This document shows positions 7,941 through 16,928 of a DNA stretch of 64,000 nt, in pieces. How positions within the stretch are numbered: the stretch's first letter is position 1; each line of letters starts with the position of its first letter. The stretch spans positions 1 through 64,000 of the forward strand of contig CABQJV010000008.1 in NCBI GenBank assembly GCA_902464565.1. The letters run 5' to 3'. The translations under genes and the position numbers were made by a program. This DNA is from an uncultured Collinsella sp. (GTDB lineage: Bacteria; Actinomycetota; Coriobacteriia; Coriobacteriales; Coriobacteriaceae). The notes under the pieces are model-generated. The model did not search any database. It was not told the origin of the DNA and worked only from the letters and a program-made list of their open reading frames with translations.

Positions 7941-8537
7941 TCAGGCGCTGATGATGTGGGGTAGCGGCAAGTCGTGGGCGTCGGTGGGAACGTGGTCGAC
8001 ACGCTGCTCGTCAAAGGCGATGCCGATGAATTGGCATGCGGGCGAGAGCATGGGCAGGTAGCGGTCATAGCAGCCGCCGCCGTAGCCCAGGCGCGCGCCG
8101 GCGCGGTCGAAGGCTACGAGCGGCACGACGATCATGTCGAGAGCTTCGGCAGGCACGATAGGGAAGCGGCTGCTGTCGATGTCCGTGGCCGCAAAGGCTC
8201 GCGTGGGGTGGGCGATAAACGGTGCCGCGGACGCGTCGTCGGCGGCAACTGCCCGCATGCACATGCGCTGGCCACAAGCTGCGGCGTCTGTTGCCGAGAG
8301 CATGCACGGATAGGCCACGCGCCAGCCGCGCGCGGCGGCCGCAGCGGCAAACGCGGCTGGGTCGACCTCGGAACCCATCGCGGCATAGACGGCAACGATG
8401 CGCGGCGCCGCGGCATCCAAGCGGCCCAGCAGCTCAACCAGCCGCGCACAGATATCAGCAGACTTTGCCGCCCGTACATCCAAATCGAGATCGTCGCGCC
8501 GAGCAATCATTGCCCGCCGCAACTCAGCCTTGTCCAT
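7941..8537 (-). CDS. 5-formyltetrahydrofolate cyclo-ligase
   Basis: Converts 5-formyl-THF to 5,10-methenyl-THF using ATP, returning stored folate to one-carbon metabolism. The 198-aa product starts MDKAELRRAMIARRD, typical of the family. It has the substrate-loop region PAEALDMIVVPLVAFDRAG and the signature LGYGGGCYDRYL near residue 150, followed by the C-terminal AFDEQRVDHVP. The ATG at 8537 is chosen over 8564 because AGAGGAGG lies 6 nt upstream and the family begins there. A member of the CCTGCCAAAAAG repeat family lies 20 nt before the start codon. Confidence 0.92.
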   Translation of the reverse strand: MDKAELRRAMIARRDDLDLDVRAAKSADICARLVELLGRLDAAAPRIVAVYAAMGSEVDPAAFAAAAAARGWRVAYPCMLSATDAAACGQRMCMRAVAADDASAAPFIAHPTRAFAATDIDSSRFPIVPAEALDMIVVPLVAFDRAGARLGYGGGCYDRYLPMLSPACQFIGIAFDEQRVDHVPTDAHDLPLPHIISA

Positions 8538-8556
8538 CCCAGCCTCCTCTAGCAAA

Positions 8557-8605
8557 CCTGCCAAAAAGGGACAGGTTTATTTTGGCAGGTTTTATCTGGG
8601 CAAAC
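8557..8605 (+). repeat. 49-nt intergenic repeat (CCTGCCAAAAAG family), copy 1
   Basis: Runs from CCTGCCAAAAAGGGACAG to CTGGGCAAAC. An inverted 49-nt copy (43/49) lies at 58537-58585 and a partial third copy at 58441-58468. Confidence 0.75.
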
Positions 8606-8694
8606 ACCCAAATCACCACACAAACCATCGCAAAGGGGGCAGTTCATGGACACCTTCGTGGGTTTTGACGAAGAGCGGGTGTTCGCGGCAGTTC

Positions 8695-8751
8695 GTCTCG
8701 ATCTGTAACAGTAACTCGGCAAAATTGGACCTAGATGTTACAGATTGAGAC
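8695..8751. repeat. 57-nt palindromic unit 1
   Basis: Arms GTCTCGATCTGTAAC (8695-8709) and GTTACAGATTGAGAC (8737-8751) flank a 27-nt loop. A second unit with the same arm and loop lengths follows at 8776-8832. Confidence 0.8.
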
Positions 8752-8775
8752 AAAGGGCCGGCGTCATCCGGAAAC

Positions 8776-8832
8776 GTCTCGATTTGTAACATCTGGAGCC
8801 AATATTGCCGCCTTAGCGTTACAGATCGAGAC
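8776..8832. repeat. 57-nt palindromic unit 2
   Basis: Arms GTCTCGATTTGTAAC (8776-8790) and GTTACAGATCGAGAC (8818-8832) around a 27-nt loop of unrelated sequence. It lies 81 nt downstream of unit 1 in the 364-nt gap between the cyclo-ligase and M16C genes, which otherwise holds only the terminator. Confidence 0.8.
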
Positions 8833-8849
8833 AAATCGGCAGACTGCGG

Positions 8850-8896
8850 CAAAAGAAAAAGGTAGATTTTCGGTCATGTCCCAAAAATCTACCTTT
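8850..8896 (-). terminator. Terminator of the M16C peptidase gene
   Basis: Hairpin arms AAAGGTAGATTTT and AAAATCTACCTTT (8858-8870, 8884-8896). On the minus strand the stem is followed by a T-rich run (TTTTTCTTTT). Confidence 0.8.
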
Positions 8897-8901
8897 GTGC
8901 G

Positions 8902-11900
8902 TTAGCCCAACAGGTCGACTACGGTGAAGCCGGCGCTGCTCTTGGCGATGACGTCTCGGCCGCCAAAGACGCAGGTGGGCGACTCGGCTGCGATGCGCGC
9001 CACGTCGGCGCCGAGCGAGCGCAGCTCACCGGGCGTGGCGGCGAGCATCTGGGCGCGACGCTCCTCGCGCGCATGCGGATCGAGCCCGGCCAGGTAGGTC
9101 GTGTTGCGGCGCTTGGTGAGCGCGTACGGCTTCACCGGCGCGTCCATGCCGCTCACGCAGCTCACAATAAAGCCCTCAAAGGCGGCCTCGTCGGGCTCAA
9201 AGCTGCCAAGCCATGCGCCCGCGCGCTCCACGCGCTCAATCGAAGGATCGATCGCCGGGTCGCGGTAGGTGTAGAACGCCGTCTGGCGCTCGCCGGCTGC
9301 GCGGAATCCGCAGCCGTACGCACCGCCCTTCACGCGAATCTCGTTCCACAGGTAATCGTAGGAGAGCGCGTTGGCAGCCACGGCCCAAGCGCCTGTCACG
9401 TCAATGCCCAGGCGACGCGGATCGCACGCACGCGCGGCAAAGCAGATGTCGCTGGGGATCACGAAAGCCTCGTGGCGGTCGCACGGCGTCGGCACCGCGA
9501 GCGCGCCGCGGTCGGCACCATCGCCCGCACCCAGCCCCAGGTCACCCGCGGCATCCCAGTACGCGTCAAAGTCCTCGTCGCTGCCGGTAAAGCTCGCCAT
9601 GCAGCCGTCGGCCACAAAGATGCGGCCTGCCAGCTCGGTAAGCTTGGCGCGCAGGCCGTCCAGGCGCTCGTCAAAGTGGTCGAGCAGATCGCGCAGGAAC
9701 AGATAGAAATCAACGCCCGAAAGCTGCTCGCGCACCACGGCCGAAGGCGAGCTGTAGCTCATCGCGCGACCGAGCGCCGCCGAGTGGCCGTTGTTGATAA
9801 AGCCCTGCTCAAGCCCAATGCGAATCTGCGTGAGCACGTCGCGCATGCGGTCGGCGTCGGCGTCTGCCAAAAGCGTGCTCGACCATACCTCGCGCGGCAG
9901 ACTCGCCAGTGCATCGATCTTCTCGGACAGGGCGCCGGCGCTCACCAGCAGGTAGGGGCGTACGCCGTCTACTTCGGGCTGCGTCATGACTTCGGTCGTA
10001 AAGCTCAAAAAGCCGAGCTTGCCGGCGAGCAAGTTATCGAGTTCCTCGGCCGAGTGCTCGCGCGTGGGCAGCTGCTTAAGCAGGCGGCAGAGCAGTGTCA
10101 CATAGGGCAGGTCCTCAAACGCGACGCAGCTCAGGTCGAAATACTGCATGGCGTAGGCCAGACGGTTGGTGGGGATGCCGTGGCGCAGGCAGGGGATGGG
10201 CGCGGTCGTGTCCACGACCAGTGGCGGCTCGGGGCGCGCCTCGCCAATGTCGGACACGCGCAGGCGCGGCAGCGTGGCCTTGGCCTCGGGTGTGTCTTCC
10301 GCCTCCTGCGCGGCACGCAGCGCGGCCGTGCGCTCGACCACGTCGGCCAGCTCGGCATCGGCCATGGCATCGCGCTTGGCTGCCAGCTCGGCGGCCTCGG
10401 CACCCTCCGAACCCTCGGCGGCGTCCACCGGCACCAGCTCGACCAGTGCCATGTGATCGTTCTGCAGCACCAGTTCGCGCAGCAGGTCCTCAAAATAGCT
10501 GCCGTCCAGGTCGCCGCGCAGCTCCTCGTACACCGGGCCGTACTTGAGCGCCAGCGTCGCGGCGTCGTCATCGTAGAGCCACGTGCTCAGCGCGTCGCAC
10601 GCAATGGCCACGCCGTCGACGATACCGTAGTCGCGCTGGCGCAGGTCGTATTCGTTGCTGCTGATGATGGCTTCCAGGCGCTCGTGCGGAACGCCGTGCT
10701 CGCACAGGTCGCGGCAGGCGTCCTGGAGCACGCGACGCAGCTCGCGCGCTATGCCGGGCTGCGCGTTTTGCAGCATGATGAGCTCGTAGGGCTGCAGGCT
10801 CTCGGCCGCGGTGTAGCTCACCACGTTGCCGCCCAGGCCGGCGGCCAGAATGGCCTTCTTAACTGGTGCCTCGTTGGAACCCAGCAGTGCCTCGAACAGG
10901 ATATCCGCCGCGATCGTGCGCTTGCGGTCGAGCGCGCTGCCCAGCACCAGGCCCAGGCCTACCAGGGCGTTCTCGGGCGTGGTGGCCATCTCGATGCGCT
11001 TGTACTCGCAGGTCACGGGCGCCTGCACGTCCAGCGGATTGGGCGCCAGCGTGGACGGGTCCTCGCCGGCGGCAACGGCAGCGTCCATGCGGCGGCTCGC
11101 GGCACTCGGCTGCGACAGATAACGTTCGTCCAAAAAGGCCAGTGCACGGTCCACGTCCAGGTCGCCGTAGAGCGTGATGTAGGAGTTGGAAGGATTGTAG
11201 TGGTGCGCGTGCGTGTCCAGGAACTGCTCGTAGGTGAGCGCGGGAATCGCGCGCGGGTCGCCGCCGCTCTCGTGCGCATAGGCGGTGTCGGGATAGAGCG
11301 CGGCGTTGACGGCATCGTCCAGCACACTCATGGGGTCGGACAGCGCGCCCTTCATCTCGTTGAACACCACGCCGTTATAGCGCAGCGTGCCCTCGCGCAG
11401 GCTCGCGGAGCTGCCGTCGCCCTCGCCCTCGGCGCCCTCCGGCAGGTCCAGCTCGTAGTGCCAGCCCTCCTGCTCAAAAATGGTGGGTTTGGTATAGATG
11501 GCTGGGTTGAACACCGCGTCCAGGTACACGTCCATCAGGTTGTATAGGTCCTGCTCGTTGGTGGTGGCAACGGGGTAGATGGTCTTGTCGGGGTAGGTCA
11601 TGGCGTTGAGAAACGTCTGCATGGAGCTCTTGATCAGATCGACAAACGGCTCCTTGACGGGGAACTTAGCCGATCCGCACAGCACCGAGTGCTCAAGAAT
11701 ATGGAACACGCCGGTGGAATCGGCCGGCGGCGTCTTAAAGCCAATGGCAAAGGCCTTGTTTTCGTCGTCGCACGCCAGGTACAGCAGACGAGCGCCCGAG
11801 GCGGTGTGGCGCAGCACGTAAGCGTCCGAGTCGAGCTCGGGCACGGTCTCGCGGCGCTCGACGGCAAAGCCGTGGCAGGTGGTGCCGGGTACCAGCAGCG

Positions 11901-11940
11901 CGGCGGCAGCGGCGCGCGGGTCGGTTGAGGTGGTGGGCAT
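8902..11940 (-). CDS. M16C zinc metallopeptidase (PreP/Cym1-like)
   Basis: A 1012-aa insulinase-superfamily peptidase that degrades peptides inside a closed two-half chamber. The inverted zinc motif HxxEH is HILEH at residues 80-84, followed by SVLCGSAKFPVKEPF and FLNAMTYPDKTIYPVA, signatures of the presequence-protease subfamily. A central helical linker (about residues 480-560) separates the catalytic half from the inactive C-terminal half with its R/Y segment GGAYGCGFR. Full length; no signal peptide, so cytosolic. The ATG at 11940 is preceded by AAAGGAGA, better than the upstream in-frame start at 12003. Its role in this organism, probably peptide turnover, is inferred from the family. 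Confidence 0.92.
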   Translation of the reverse strand: MPTTSTDPRAAAAALLVPGTTCHGFAVERRETVPELDSDAYVLRHTASGARLLYLACDDENKAFAIGFKTPPADSTGVFHILEHSVLCGSAKFPVKEPFVDLIKSSMQTFLNAMTYPDKTIYPVATTNEQDLYNLMDVYLDAVFNPAIYTKPTIFEQEGWHYELDLPEGAEGEGDGSSASLREGTLRYNGVVFNEMKGALSDPMSVLDDAVNAALYPDTAYAHESGGDPRAIPALTYEQFLDTHAHHYNPSNSYITLYGDLDVDRALAFLDERYLSQPSAASRRMDAAVAAGEDPSTLAPNPLDVQAPVTCEYKRIEMATTPENALVGLGLVLGSALDRKRTIAADILFEALLGSNEAPVKKAILAAGLGGNVVSYTAAESLQPYELIMLQNAQPGIARELRRVLQDACRDLCEHGVPHERLEAIISSNEYDLRQRDYGIVDGVAIACDALSTWLYDDDAATLALKYGPVYEELRGDLDGSYFEDLLRELVLQNDHMALVELVPVDAAEGSEGAEAAELAAKRDAMADAELADVVERTAALRAAQEAEDTPEAKATLPRLRVSDIGEARPEPPLVVDTTAPIPCLRHGIPTNRLAYAMQYFDLSCVAFEDLPYVTLLCRLLKQLPTREHSAEELDNLLAGKLGFLSFTTEVMTQPEVDGVRPYLLVSAGALSEKIDALASLPREVWSSTLLADADADRMRDVLTQIRIGLEQGFINNGHSAALGRAMSYSSPSAVVREQLSGVDFYLFLRDLLDHFDERLDGLRAKLTELAGRIFVADGCMASFTGSDEDFDAYWDAAGDLGLGAGDGADRGALAVPTPCDRHEAFVIPSDICFAARACDPRRLGIDVTGAWAVAANALSYDYLWNEIRVKGGAYGCGFRAAGERQTAFYTYRDPAIDPSIERVERAGAWLGSFEPDEAAFEGFIVSCVSGMDAPVKPYALTKRRNTTYLAGLDPHAREERRAQMLAATPGELRSLGADVARIAAESPTCVFGGRDVIAKSSAGFTVVDLLG

Positions 11941-12074
11941 ATGCAGTCTCCTTTGACGCCCCAGCGGGGGCGAATCGAGTCGAATCCTCGAGAGTATACC
12001 CATATGGGGCCGCGACCCTGCGGCGAACTGGAGACGATGCAGCCGGATTGGGCATAGGTCCCGCGTGCCCGCCG

Positions 12075-12133
12075 CACGAGCGTGGAAAATTGGACACTCT
12101 CGATATCCGACCGTCCGAAAATCCTCGCTCGTC
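12075..12133. repeat. Inverted pair of the ACGAGCGTGG 20-mer
   Basis: A unit of the family seen at 6397 and 7798 begins at about 12075 (ACGAGCGTGGAAAATTGGAC). It is followed by an inverted copy at about 12114-12133 whose complement is ACGAGCGAGGATTTTCGGAC. Confidence 0.7.
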
Positions 12134-12170
12134 CATCACTCGCGTATCTCTCGTCCCTCATTCGTCTCTA

Positions 12171-12384
12171 ATATGAGAGATGACAGGAAGATGAGAGAAA
12201 AATATGAGAGATAACTGAGTAGCAAAGAGACAGGCAATCATGGTATTGTCTCAATACCGATTGTTCTACCAGCAAAAATATGTATAAATGAAGCAAATGG
12301 TAGACATTCCATCTCTATCTATCTCTTATCTCTAAGCCGAGAGATAGAGAGATAGATGAGAGATAATTACGAGAGATAACTGAG
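12171..12384. promoter_or_regulatory. GAGAGATAA repeat cluster upstream of the AlbA_2 regulator
   Basis: The words ATGAGAGATAACTGAG (12204-12219) and ACGAGAGATAACTGAG (12369-12384) are 15/16 identical. Related ATGAGAGA words occur at 12173 and 12356. Between them, 12317-12333 and 12340-12357 form an inverted repeat (ATCTATCTCT with complement AGAGATAGAT). Probably multiple operator sites for the adjacent DNA-binding protein; otherwise the 438-nt gap has no gene. Confidence 0.5.
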
Positions 12385-12441
12385 AGACGAGGGAAATCTA
12401 TCCGCGGCATTCTCCGCAGGACCGAGCGAAAGGACGTGCAG

Positions 12442-13908
12442 ATGAACGAAAACGAGCTGACCGGTCTGCTTGAGTCTTTAAGGCGTATGGGCTCGGATGA
12501 TCTTAACGTCGAAGTGAAGGAGAGCGCCACGACGCTTTCCCGCGATGTGTGGGAAACGGTGAGCGCATTCGCGAACACTGCCGGCGGAATCATCGTGCTC
12601 GGAGTGAGTGAGCGCGCAGGTTTTGTCCCGGTTGAGAACTTCGAGACCGAGAAAGTGCTCAACCAATTTGTGTCAGGCATGGGTGATGCGGGCGGTCGAG
12701 GAAAGCTGGCCAATCCGCCTAAATACACGATCGAGCGAGTGGAGCTTCAGGGCGTCATCGTTCTCGTCATTACGATTGAGGAGCTCGACCCGTCGAGCAA
12801 GCCCTGCTATGTCATAGAGCGGGGCGCCCAGGGCGGCAGCTACAAGCGCATCGATGACAAAGATGTGCCGCTTTCATCGACCGAGGTGCTCGCATTGGCG
12901 TCATACGGTCGAGCGACTCCGAGCGATCGCGACGCGGTGGCGGGTGCGGGCGCGGACAATCTCGACGAGACGCTGGTCGACCGTACGATAGATCGGGCTT
13001 TCTCGTTGACGCCCCGGGCAATGCGAGGCGCGCCGGACAAACAAACGAAGCTGGAGCGCCTAAATATCCTTGATTCCCAGGGCAATGTCACCAAGGCTGG
13101 ACTCCTAGTTGTGGGCACCTACCCTCAGCAGTTCTATCCCAAGCTCTTCATTGACGTGGCTGTCCATGCGGGAACTCAGAAGGGCATGGCGGGGTCGCTG
13201 AGATTCATGGACCGCACAATCTGTGAGGGAACGTTGGGCGAGATGATCTCGGATGCCGTCGCAGCCGTCGCCAAGAATTTGCGGCGAACCTCGACCGTCC
13301 AAGGCGTCTCGCGTGTCGACTCGCTTGAGATTCCCGAGGAGGTTCTGCGCGAGGCAATCGCCAACGCCGTAATCCATCGAGAATACGGGGATCGGTTCTG
13401 TGGACAATCGATTGCCGTCGACGTCTTTGACGATCGTGTCGAGGTGACGAATCCTGGCGGCCTTTACGGGGGAAAGACTCGCGAGAACTTGTTTGACGGC
13501 AGCTCCCGATGCCGTAACGCGACGCTTGTGAAGCTCATGTCGATTGTTCCGTTGCCGGATGGCGCAGGTTCGCCGGCTGAGGGCAATGGCTCGGGCATCC
13601 CGATGATGATCGATGCCATGCGCGCGCATGGTCTGGCCGAGCCCCTGTTCTGCCCGGGATTCGATCGGTTCAAGGTCGTACTTTACCGTTCAAAGATCGA
13701 GCCGGTCGATCATGGCGGGGGCTTAATTGTGACGGCACTCAAACACCACGGCGAGCTGGGGACGCGCGAGCTGGCAGAGCACACAGGGCTCACAATTTCC
13801 CAGGTTAGGTCGCGCGTCAACGCGCTCATTGCTCAAGGCGAGCTTGAGCCCACGGCGCCGGCGACGAGCCGCAACCGCAAGTATCGACTGTCGGAGCGCG
13901 TGGGATAG
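12442..13908 (+). CDS. AlbA_2 (Schlafen-like) DNA-binding / ATP-binding regulator
   Basis: A 488-aa protein of the group usually annotated as ATP-binding or helix-turn-helix transcriptional regulators. Residues about 10-130 form the AlbA_2 domain (VEVKESATTLSRDVWETVSAF, then FANTAGGIIVLGVSE). The middle holds the ATPase-like segment LREAIANAVIHREY and VEVTNPGGLYGG. The C-terminus is a winged helix (GTRELAEHTGLTISQVRSRV). A GTG at 12436 is in frame, but the ATG at 12442 sits better behind AAAGGA. Repeated GAGAGATAA words upstream suggest autoregulation. Such genes are common in accessory regions; biological target unknown. Confidence 0.8.
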   Translation: MNENELTGLLESLRRMGSDDLNVEVKESATTLSRDVWETVSAFANTAGGIIVLGVSERAGFVPVENFETEKVLNQFVSGMGDAGGRGKLANPPKYTIERVELQGVIVLVITIEELDPSSKPCYVIERGAQGGSYKRIDDKDVPLSSTEVLALASYGRATPSDRDAVAGAGADNLDETLVDRTIDRAFSLTPRAMRGAPDKQTKLERLNILDSQGNVTKAGLLVVGTYPQQFYPKLFIDVAVHAGTQKGMAGSLRFMDRTICEGTLGEMISDAVAAVAKNLRRTSTVQGVSRVDSLEIPEEVLREAIANAVIHREYGDRFCGQSIAVDVFDDRVEVTNPGGLYGGKTRENLFDGSSRCRNATLVKLMSIVPLPDGAGSPAEGNGSGIPMMIDAMRAHGLAEPLFCPGFDRFKVVLYRSKIEPVDHGGGLIVTALKHHGELGTRELAEHTGLTISQVRSRVNALIAQGELEPTAPATSRNRKYRLSERVG

Positions 13909-14008
13909 ATGCGTTAGTGGACGAGGCGACCCAATAATCGACCCTCAATTGGCGCCCACTAAGGTAAAGCGGTTGTTGCCCAGTCGACGGTGATGCTGAA
14001 GACTCGGC

Positions 14009-14500
14009 TTACGCCGGCATGGCCCCGAACCCGTCCATCAAGAACAGCCTAAGAACCAGCTTGATGACATTTCCCGGTTTGACTTCAGCCGTGCCAAAGA
14101 CGTGGCGCTCGGCGAGCTCGCTGCAGTATGCATAGATGTCGCGGATAAGGTCCGCGCCCGAGAGCGTAAACATGTAGCCTGCGTCCGAAAGCGCATTGGG
14201 CGCGGCAGGCAACTTGGCCATGTGACAGAACGTTTGCAGATCGGGCGCCATAACGTTCTGGTAGTCGAGGTGGCCGTTGGCATCCTGCGCGGCAAGCTCC
14301 AATTGGCGCACAAAATCCAGCGCCGCCGCTAACACAAAGCTCGGCGTAGGCGCATTGACGTCCTGGGTGGTCGCCACAAGCCTGCCCGCTGCCTGCGTGA
14401 TAAGCCAGGCGACCTCGCGCTGGCAGCGCACGGCCTTGCGCGTAACCGGCTTGATGGACGAAGAAGAAACGCTCCCCTTAGGCGGATTCGAAGCAGCCAT
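14009..14500 (-). CDS. Hypothetical protein
   Basis: 163 aa, family not recognised. A Ser/Lys-rich N-terminus (about 30 residues) precedes an all-helical region with no membrane segment or catalytic motif that I recognise. Translation is well supported by GGGAGGG placed 5 nt before the ATG. It is divergent from the HNH gene, with 215 nt between the two starts, and lies in the accessory stretch 12.4-16.9 kb. Confidence 0.65.
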   Translation of the reverse strand: MAASNPPKGSVSSSSIKPVTRKAVRCQREVAWLITQAAGRLVATTQDVNAPTPSFVLAAALDFVRQLELAAQDANGHLDYQNVMAPDLQTFCHMAKLPAAPNALSDAGYMFTLSGADLIRDIYAYCSELAERHVFGTAEVKPGNVIKLVLRLFLMDGFGAMPA

Positions 14501-14715
14501 AAGACCCTCCCATGAACGACCCGGCCCAACAAGCCCGGATGAAACACGTGCTACATCAGTATACAGGGAAGTGGGGTAGCGGGGTACAAGCGCGCCAGCG
14601 GCAAACCGAGAGCATCAACGATGTGCCGATCGCGGAATGGGATCTCGTAATAATTGACTTCCGGCCATATTATTGAGGGGTATGACTCGCATTCGTATGG
14701 TTGTAGGTGCTGGCG

Positions 14716-15798
14716 ATGAACGACATTGACCTTGCTGTTCCGTTGATGGATGGACCAAGCTATGACCGTGCCTGCAGTCTCGTGCCTTCCGAATACGTTG
14801 AGGCATGGGAGTGGTTTCTGGGTGAGGAACAGCGCGGCGGCGTTTGGACCAGCCTTCCGCACCACACCAAGGAAGATAGCCCTCAGTATCAGTATCGTTT
14901 GAGAATTGGCTCGGACTTCTTTCCCGTAACGCGGGATTCAGGGATCTTCTGGCCGGGCCAGGATCGGGTGAAGCAAGACCCCAATAAGATCTTTGCGCTC
15001 TCGGTCCATAACTCTAAAAAGAGCTTCTACACCGATGTGCCTCCGCTCTATTTGGACGATGGTACGTGGGTCATTAAGTACTCGGTTCAAGCGCCGGGTA
15101 CCGTTGGTTTTCGAGACCAGAATTACAACCGTAAAATGCTCAACTGCATGGAATGTGGCGTCCCAGTCGGAGTCATATTTGCAACCGAGGTGGGCTATAA
15201 GGTGCTCGGCCTTGCGTTTGTTGAGCGGTTCGAGCCCGAAAACGGATGGTTTGTTCTGCACGGTCCTGTTCATAAAGGCGGACCGGACCCTCGTTTTGCG
15301 CCCGACATGAGTTATCTGAAGCACATACCCGTCGATATTGAGTTTGCCGGACAGGGTGTGACCGACGACGAAAAGGTCCGCTATGCGTTAAGGCGCGAGC
15401 GATTGGGGCAGCAATGGTTCCGCAAGCAGCTCGTTGCCGCCTATGATGGCCGTTGCGCGGTGTCGGACTGCGGCGTCAGCGAAGCTCTGGAGGCTGCACA
15501 TATCGAGAATTACTCGGGACCCAAATCGCAGGTTGCCAGCAACGGCATTCTGCTTCGGCGCGATCTTCATTCCCTATTTGATGCTCACCTGATTTCGTTT
15601 GAGCCTGTTTGCGGCGAATATCGGCTGTGCGGATCGTACCTGCTGGATAAGACCGACTACGCTTCCTTTGCGGGTGCGACGCTAAGGCAGCCGAATGAGC
15701 GTCAGTGGCGACCCGATACGGTGTTTCTTGAGGCCCATCGCATTGAGTTCGATCGCTCGGAAAAGAAGCGTGAAAAGGCGGGGCTTCTGCCGTATTAG
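14716..15798 (+). CDS. HNH endonuclease-domain protein
   Basis: A 360-aa protein whose C-terminal part (about residues 235-300) is an HNH_2-type nuclease: CAVSDCG, then EAAHIENYS, then ASNGILLRRDLHSLFDAHLI. This supplies the AH, N and H residues of the motif. The N-terminal 220 residues are an unrecognised domain, probably the specificity part. No methyltransferase or intron/intein context is adjacent, so it is either an orphan restriction-type nuclease or a phage-defence gene. Start uncertain: ATG at 14716 chosen with AGGTG 6 nt upstream; GTG at 14707 is also in frame. Confidence 0.82.
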   Translation: MNDIDLAVPLMDGPSYDRACSLVPSEYVEAWEWFLGEEQRGGVWTSLPHHTKEDSPQYQYRLRIGSDFFPVTRDSGIFWPGQDRVKQDPNKIFALSVHNSKKSFYTDVPPLYLDDGTWVIKYSVQAPGTVGFRDQNYNRKMLNCMECGVPVGVIFATEVGYKVLGLAFVERFEPENGWFVLHGPVHKGGPDPRFAPDMSYLKHIPVDIEFAGQGVTDDEKVRYALRRERLGQQWFRKQLVAAYDGRCAVSDCGVSEALEAAHIENYSGPKSQVASNGILLRRDLHSLFDAHLISFEPVCGEYRLCGSYLLDKTDYASFAGATLRQPNERQWRPDTVFLEAHRIEFDRSEKKREKAGLLPY

Positions 15799-15919
15799 CG
15801 TATTTGGCTTTGGCATTCTTTGACGATCGTGTTGTTTGATCGAATCGCGTGGCGATGCAATCTCGCGCCCGCCCGCCGGTGCATGCTCTTCCTGATTTGT
15901 ATAGCGAGAAGGGGCATGT

Positions 15920-16204
15920 ATGAGCTGGCGAGGCGATATTGCGATGGGGAAGTACGGAAAACTGCCGTGTGCCCTTATCGACAACAATATGTTTCCGGGC
16001 GTAGAAGTTGATTGCGGGTCGTTTGTCGTCGCCTGCCCTTGCTGCGGCTCGCAAATACCGTGTCTCGACATTCGGTTCATCGATGCACGTGACAGGTTCA
16101 GCGACGAAGTGAGGAAACGTACGGGCGTTCATATGCCGGTGTATCCGGAGAAATGCCCTGTTTGTGGCCTCGATATCGTGTACGACGCCGGCGACGAGGG
16201 ATAG
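15920..16204 (+). CDS. Small zinc-ribbon protein
   Basis: 94 aa with two CxxC-type knuckles, CPCCG near residue 39 and CPVCG near residue 78, consistent with one zinc site. No other domain is recognised and there is no membrane segment. GAAGGGG precedes the ATG. It lies between the HNH gene and the convergent DUF5710 gene; function unknown. Confidence 0.6.
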   Translation: MSWRGDIAMGKYGKLPCALIDNNMFPGVEVDCGSFVVACPCCGSQIPCLDIRFIDARDRFSDEVRKRTGVHMPVYPEKCPVCGLDIVYDAGDEG

Positions 16205-16241
16205 GTGATGCGGAGGAGTTGGCTGTGAGTGTCTTTTGCCT

Positions 16242-16928
16242 CTACAAATAAATCCCCTCACCGAGTTGCTTGTGGAACTCGGCGTGATGGTCGCGTGCCC
16301 AGGTAAAGAGCGCCTGGTCAAAGTCGGTACGCGTGGCCGGGACGCCAAAGACGCCGGCAACTTCGACGCGTATAAACTCCAGTGCCGGCAGCTTGTTGAT
16401 GGCAGTGAGGGCAAACGGGGACGAGGGCTCCTCGAACAGATAGCGGCTGCCTTGCAGCGCGTCGCAACTGGTGCACGTGTTGCCGAGCGACGGGTCTTTG
16501 GAGGCTCGCGCGCCTACGGGCTTGTAGCCGCAGCGCTTATGAAGGTAGTCGCGGATCTCGCCCGGCACGCAGCCAAGAGCGGGCACGATGGCGAGTGCGT
16601 TGGCGTTGGCCGTGTCGATGGCAATGTGCCCGGATTCGTTGGGCGCGTGCGCGATGGCGACGCTCTCGTCGTTATCGGTTCGATAGGGAATGCCGAAGGC
16701 CGCGACCGAGGTCTCTTTGTGACACTTCCAGCACTCGCGCTTGCCCAGTACTAGATATATATACGGCGCTGAGGGGTCGGATCGGTCAACACCGGGCAGC
16801 CACTCGGCAAAGGGCTCGGGGTTGACGCCGCTGGGTACATACCAGACCTTCTTGGTCCGGTCCCATTTGGCGCCCAGCGCCTTGGCTTCTTCTTTGTGCG
16901 AAAAGGGGACATCGAGCTCGGTGCGCAT
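16242..16928 (-). CDS. DUF5710-domain protein
   Basis: 228 aa. The N-terminus (MRTELDVPFSHKEEAKALG, then KWDRTKKVWYVPSG) is a clear DUF5710 domain, a short module often attached to DNA-metabolism proteins of mobile elements. The remainder contains CWKCH and, about 80 residues later, CTSC, which could form a zinc site. The long upstream open frame is not used: AAGGAG lies just before the ATG at 16928. Function unknown. Confidence 0.7.
   Translation of the reverse strand: MRTELDVPFSHKEEAKALGAKWDRTKKVWYVPSGVNPEPFAEWLPGVDRSDPSAPYIYLVLGKRECWKCHKETSVAAFGIPYRTDNDESVAIAHAPNESGHIAIDTANANALAIVPALGCVPGEIRDYLHKRCGYKPVGARASKDPSLGNTCTSCDALQGSRYLFEEPSSPFALTAINKLPALEFIRVEVAGVFGVPATRTDFDQALFTWARDHHAEFHKQLGEGIYL

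Noticed and set aside
8695..8832. Possible CRISPR array
   Set aside because: Only two units, and the repeated parts are inverted arms around loops, not direct repeats with spacers; no cas genes in the window.
9073..11547. 824-codon plus-strand frame opposite the M16C gene
   Set aside because: Antisense shadow; the minus-strand product carries the zinc motif and family signatures.
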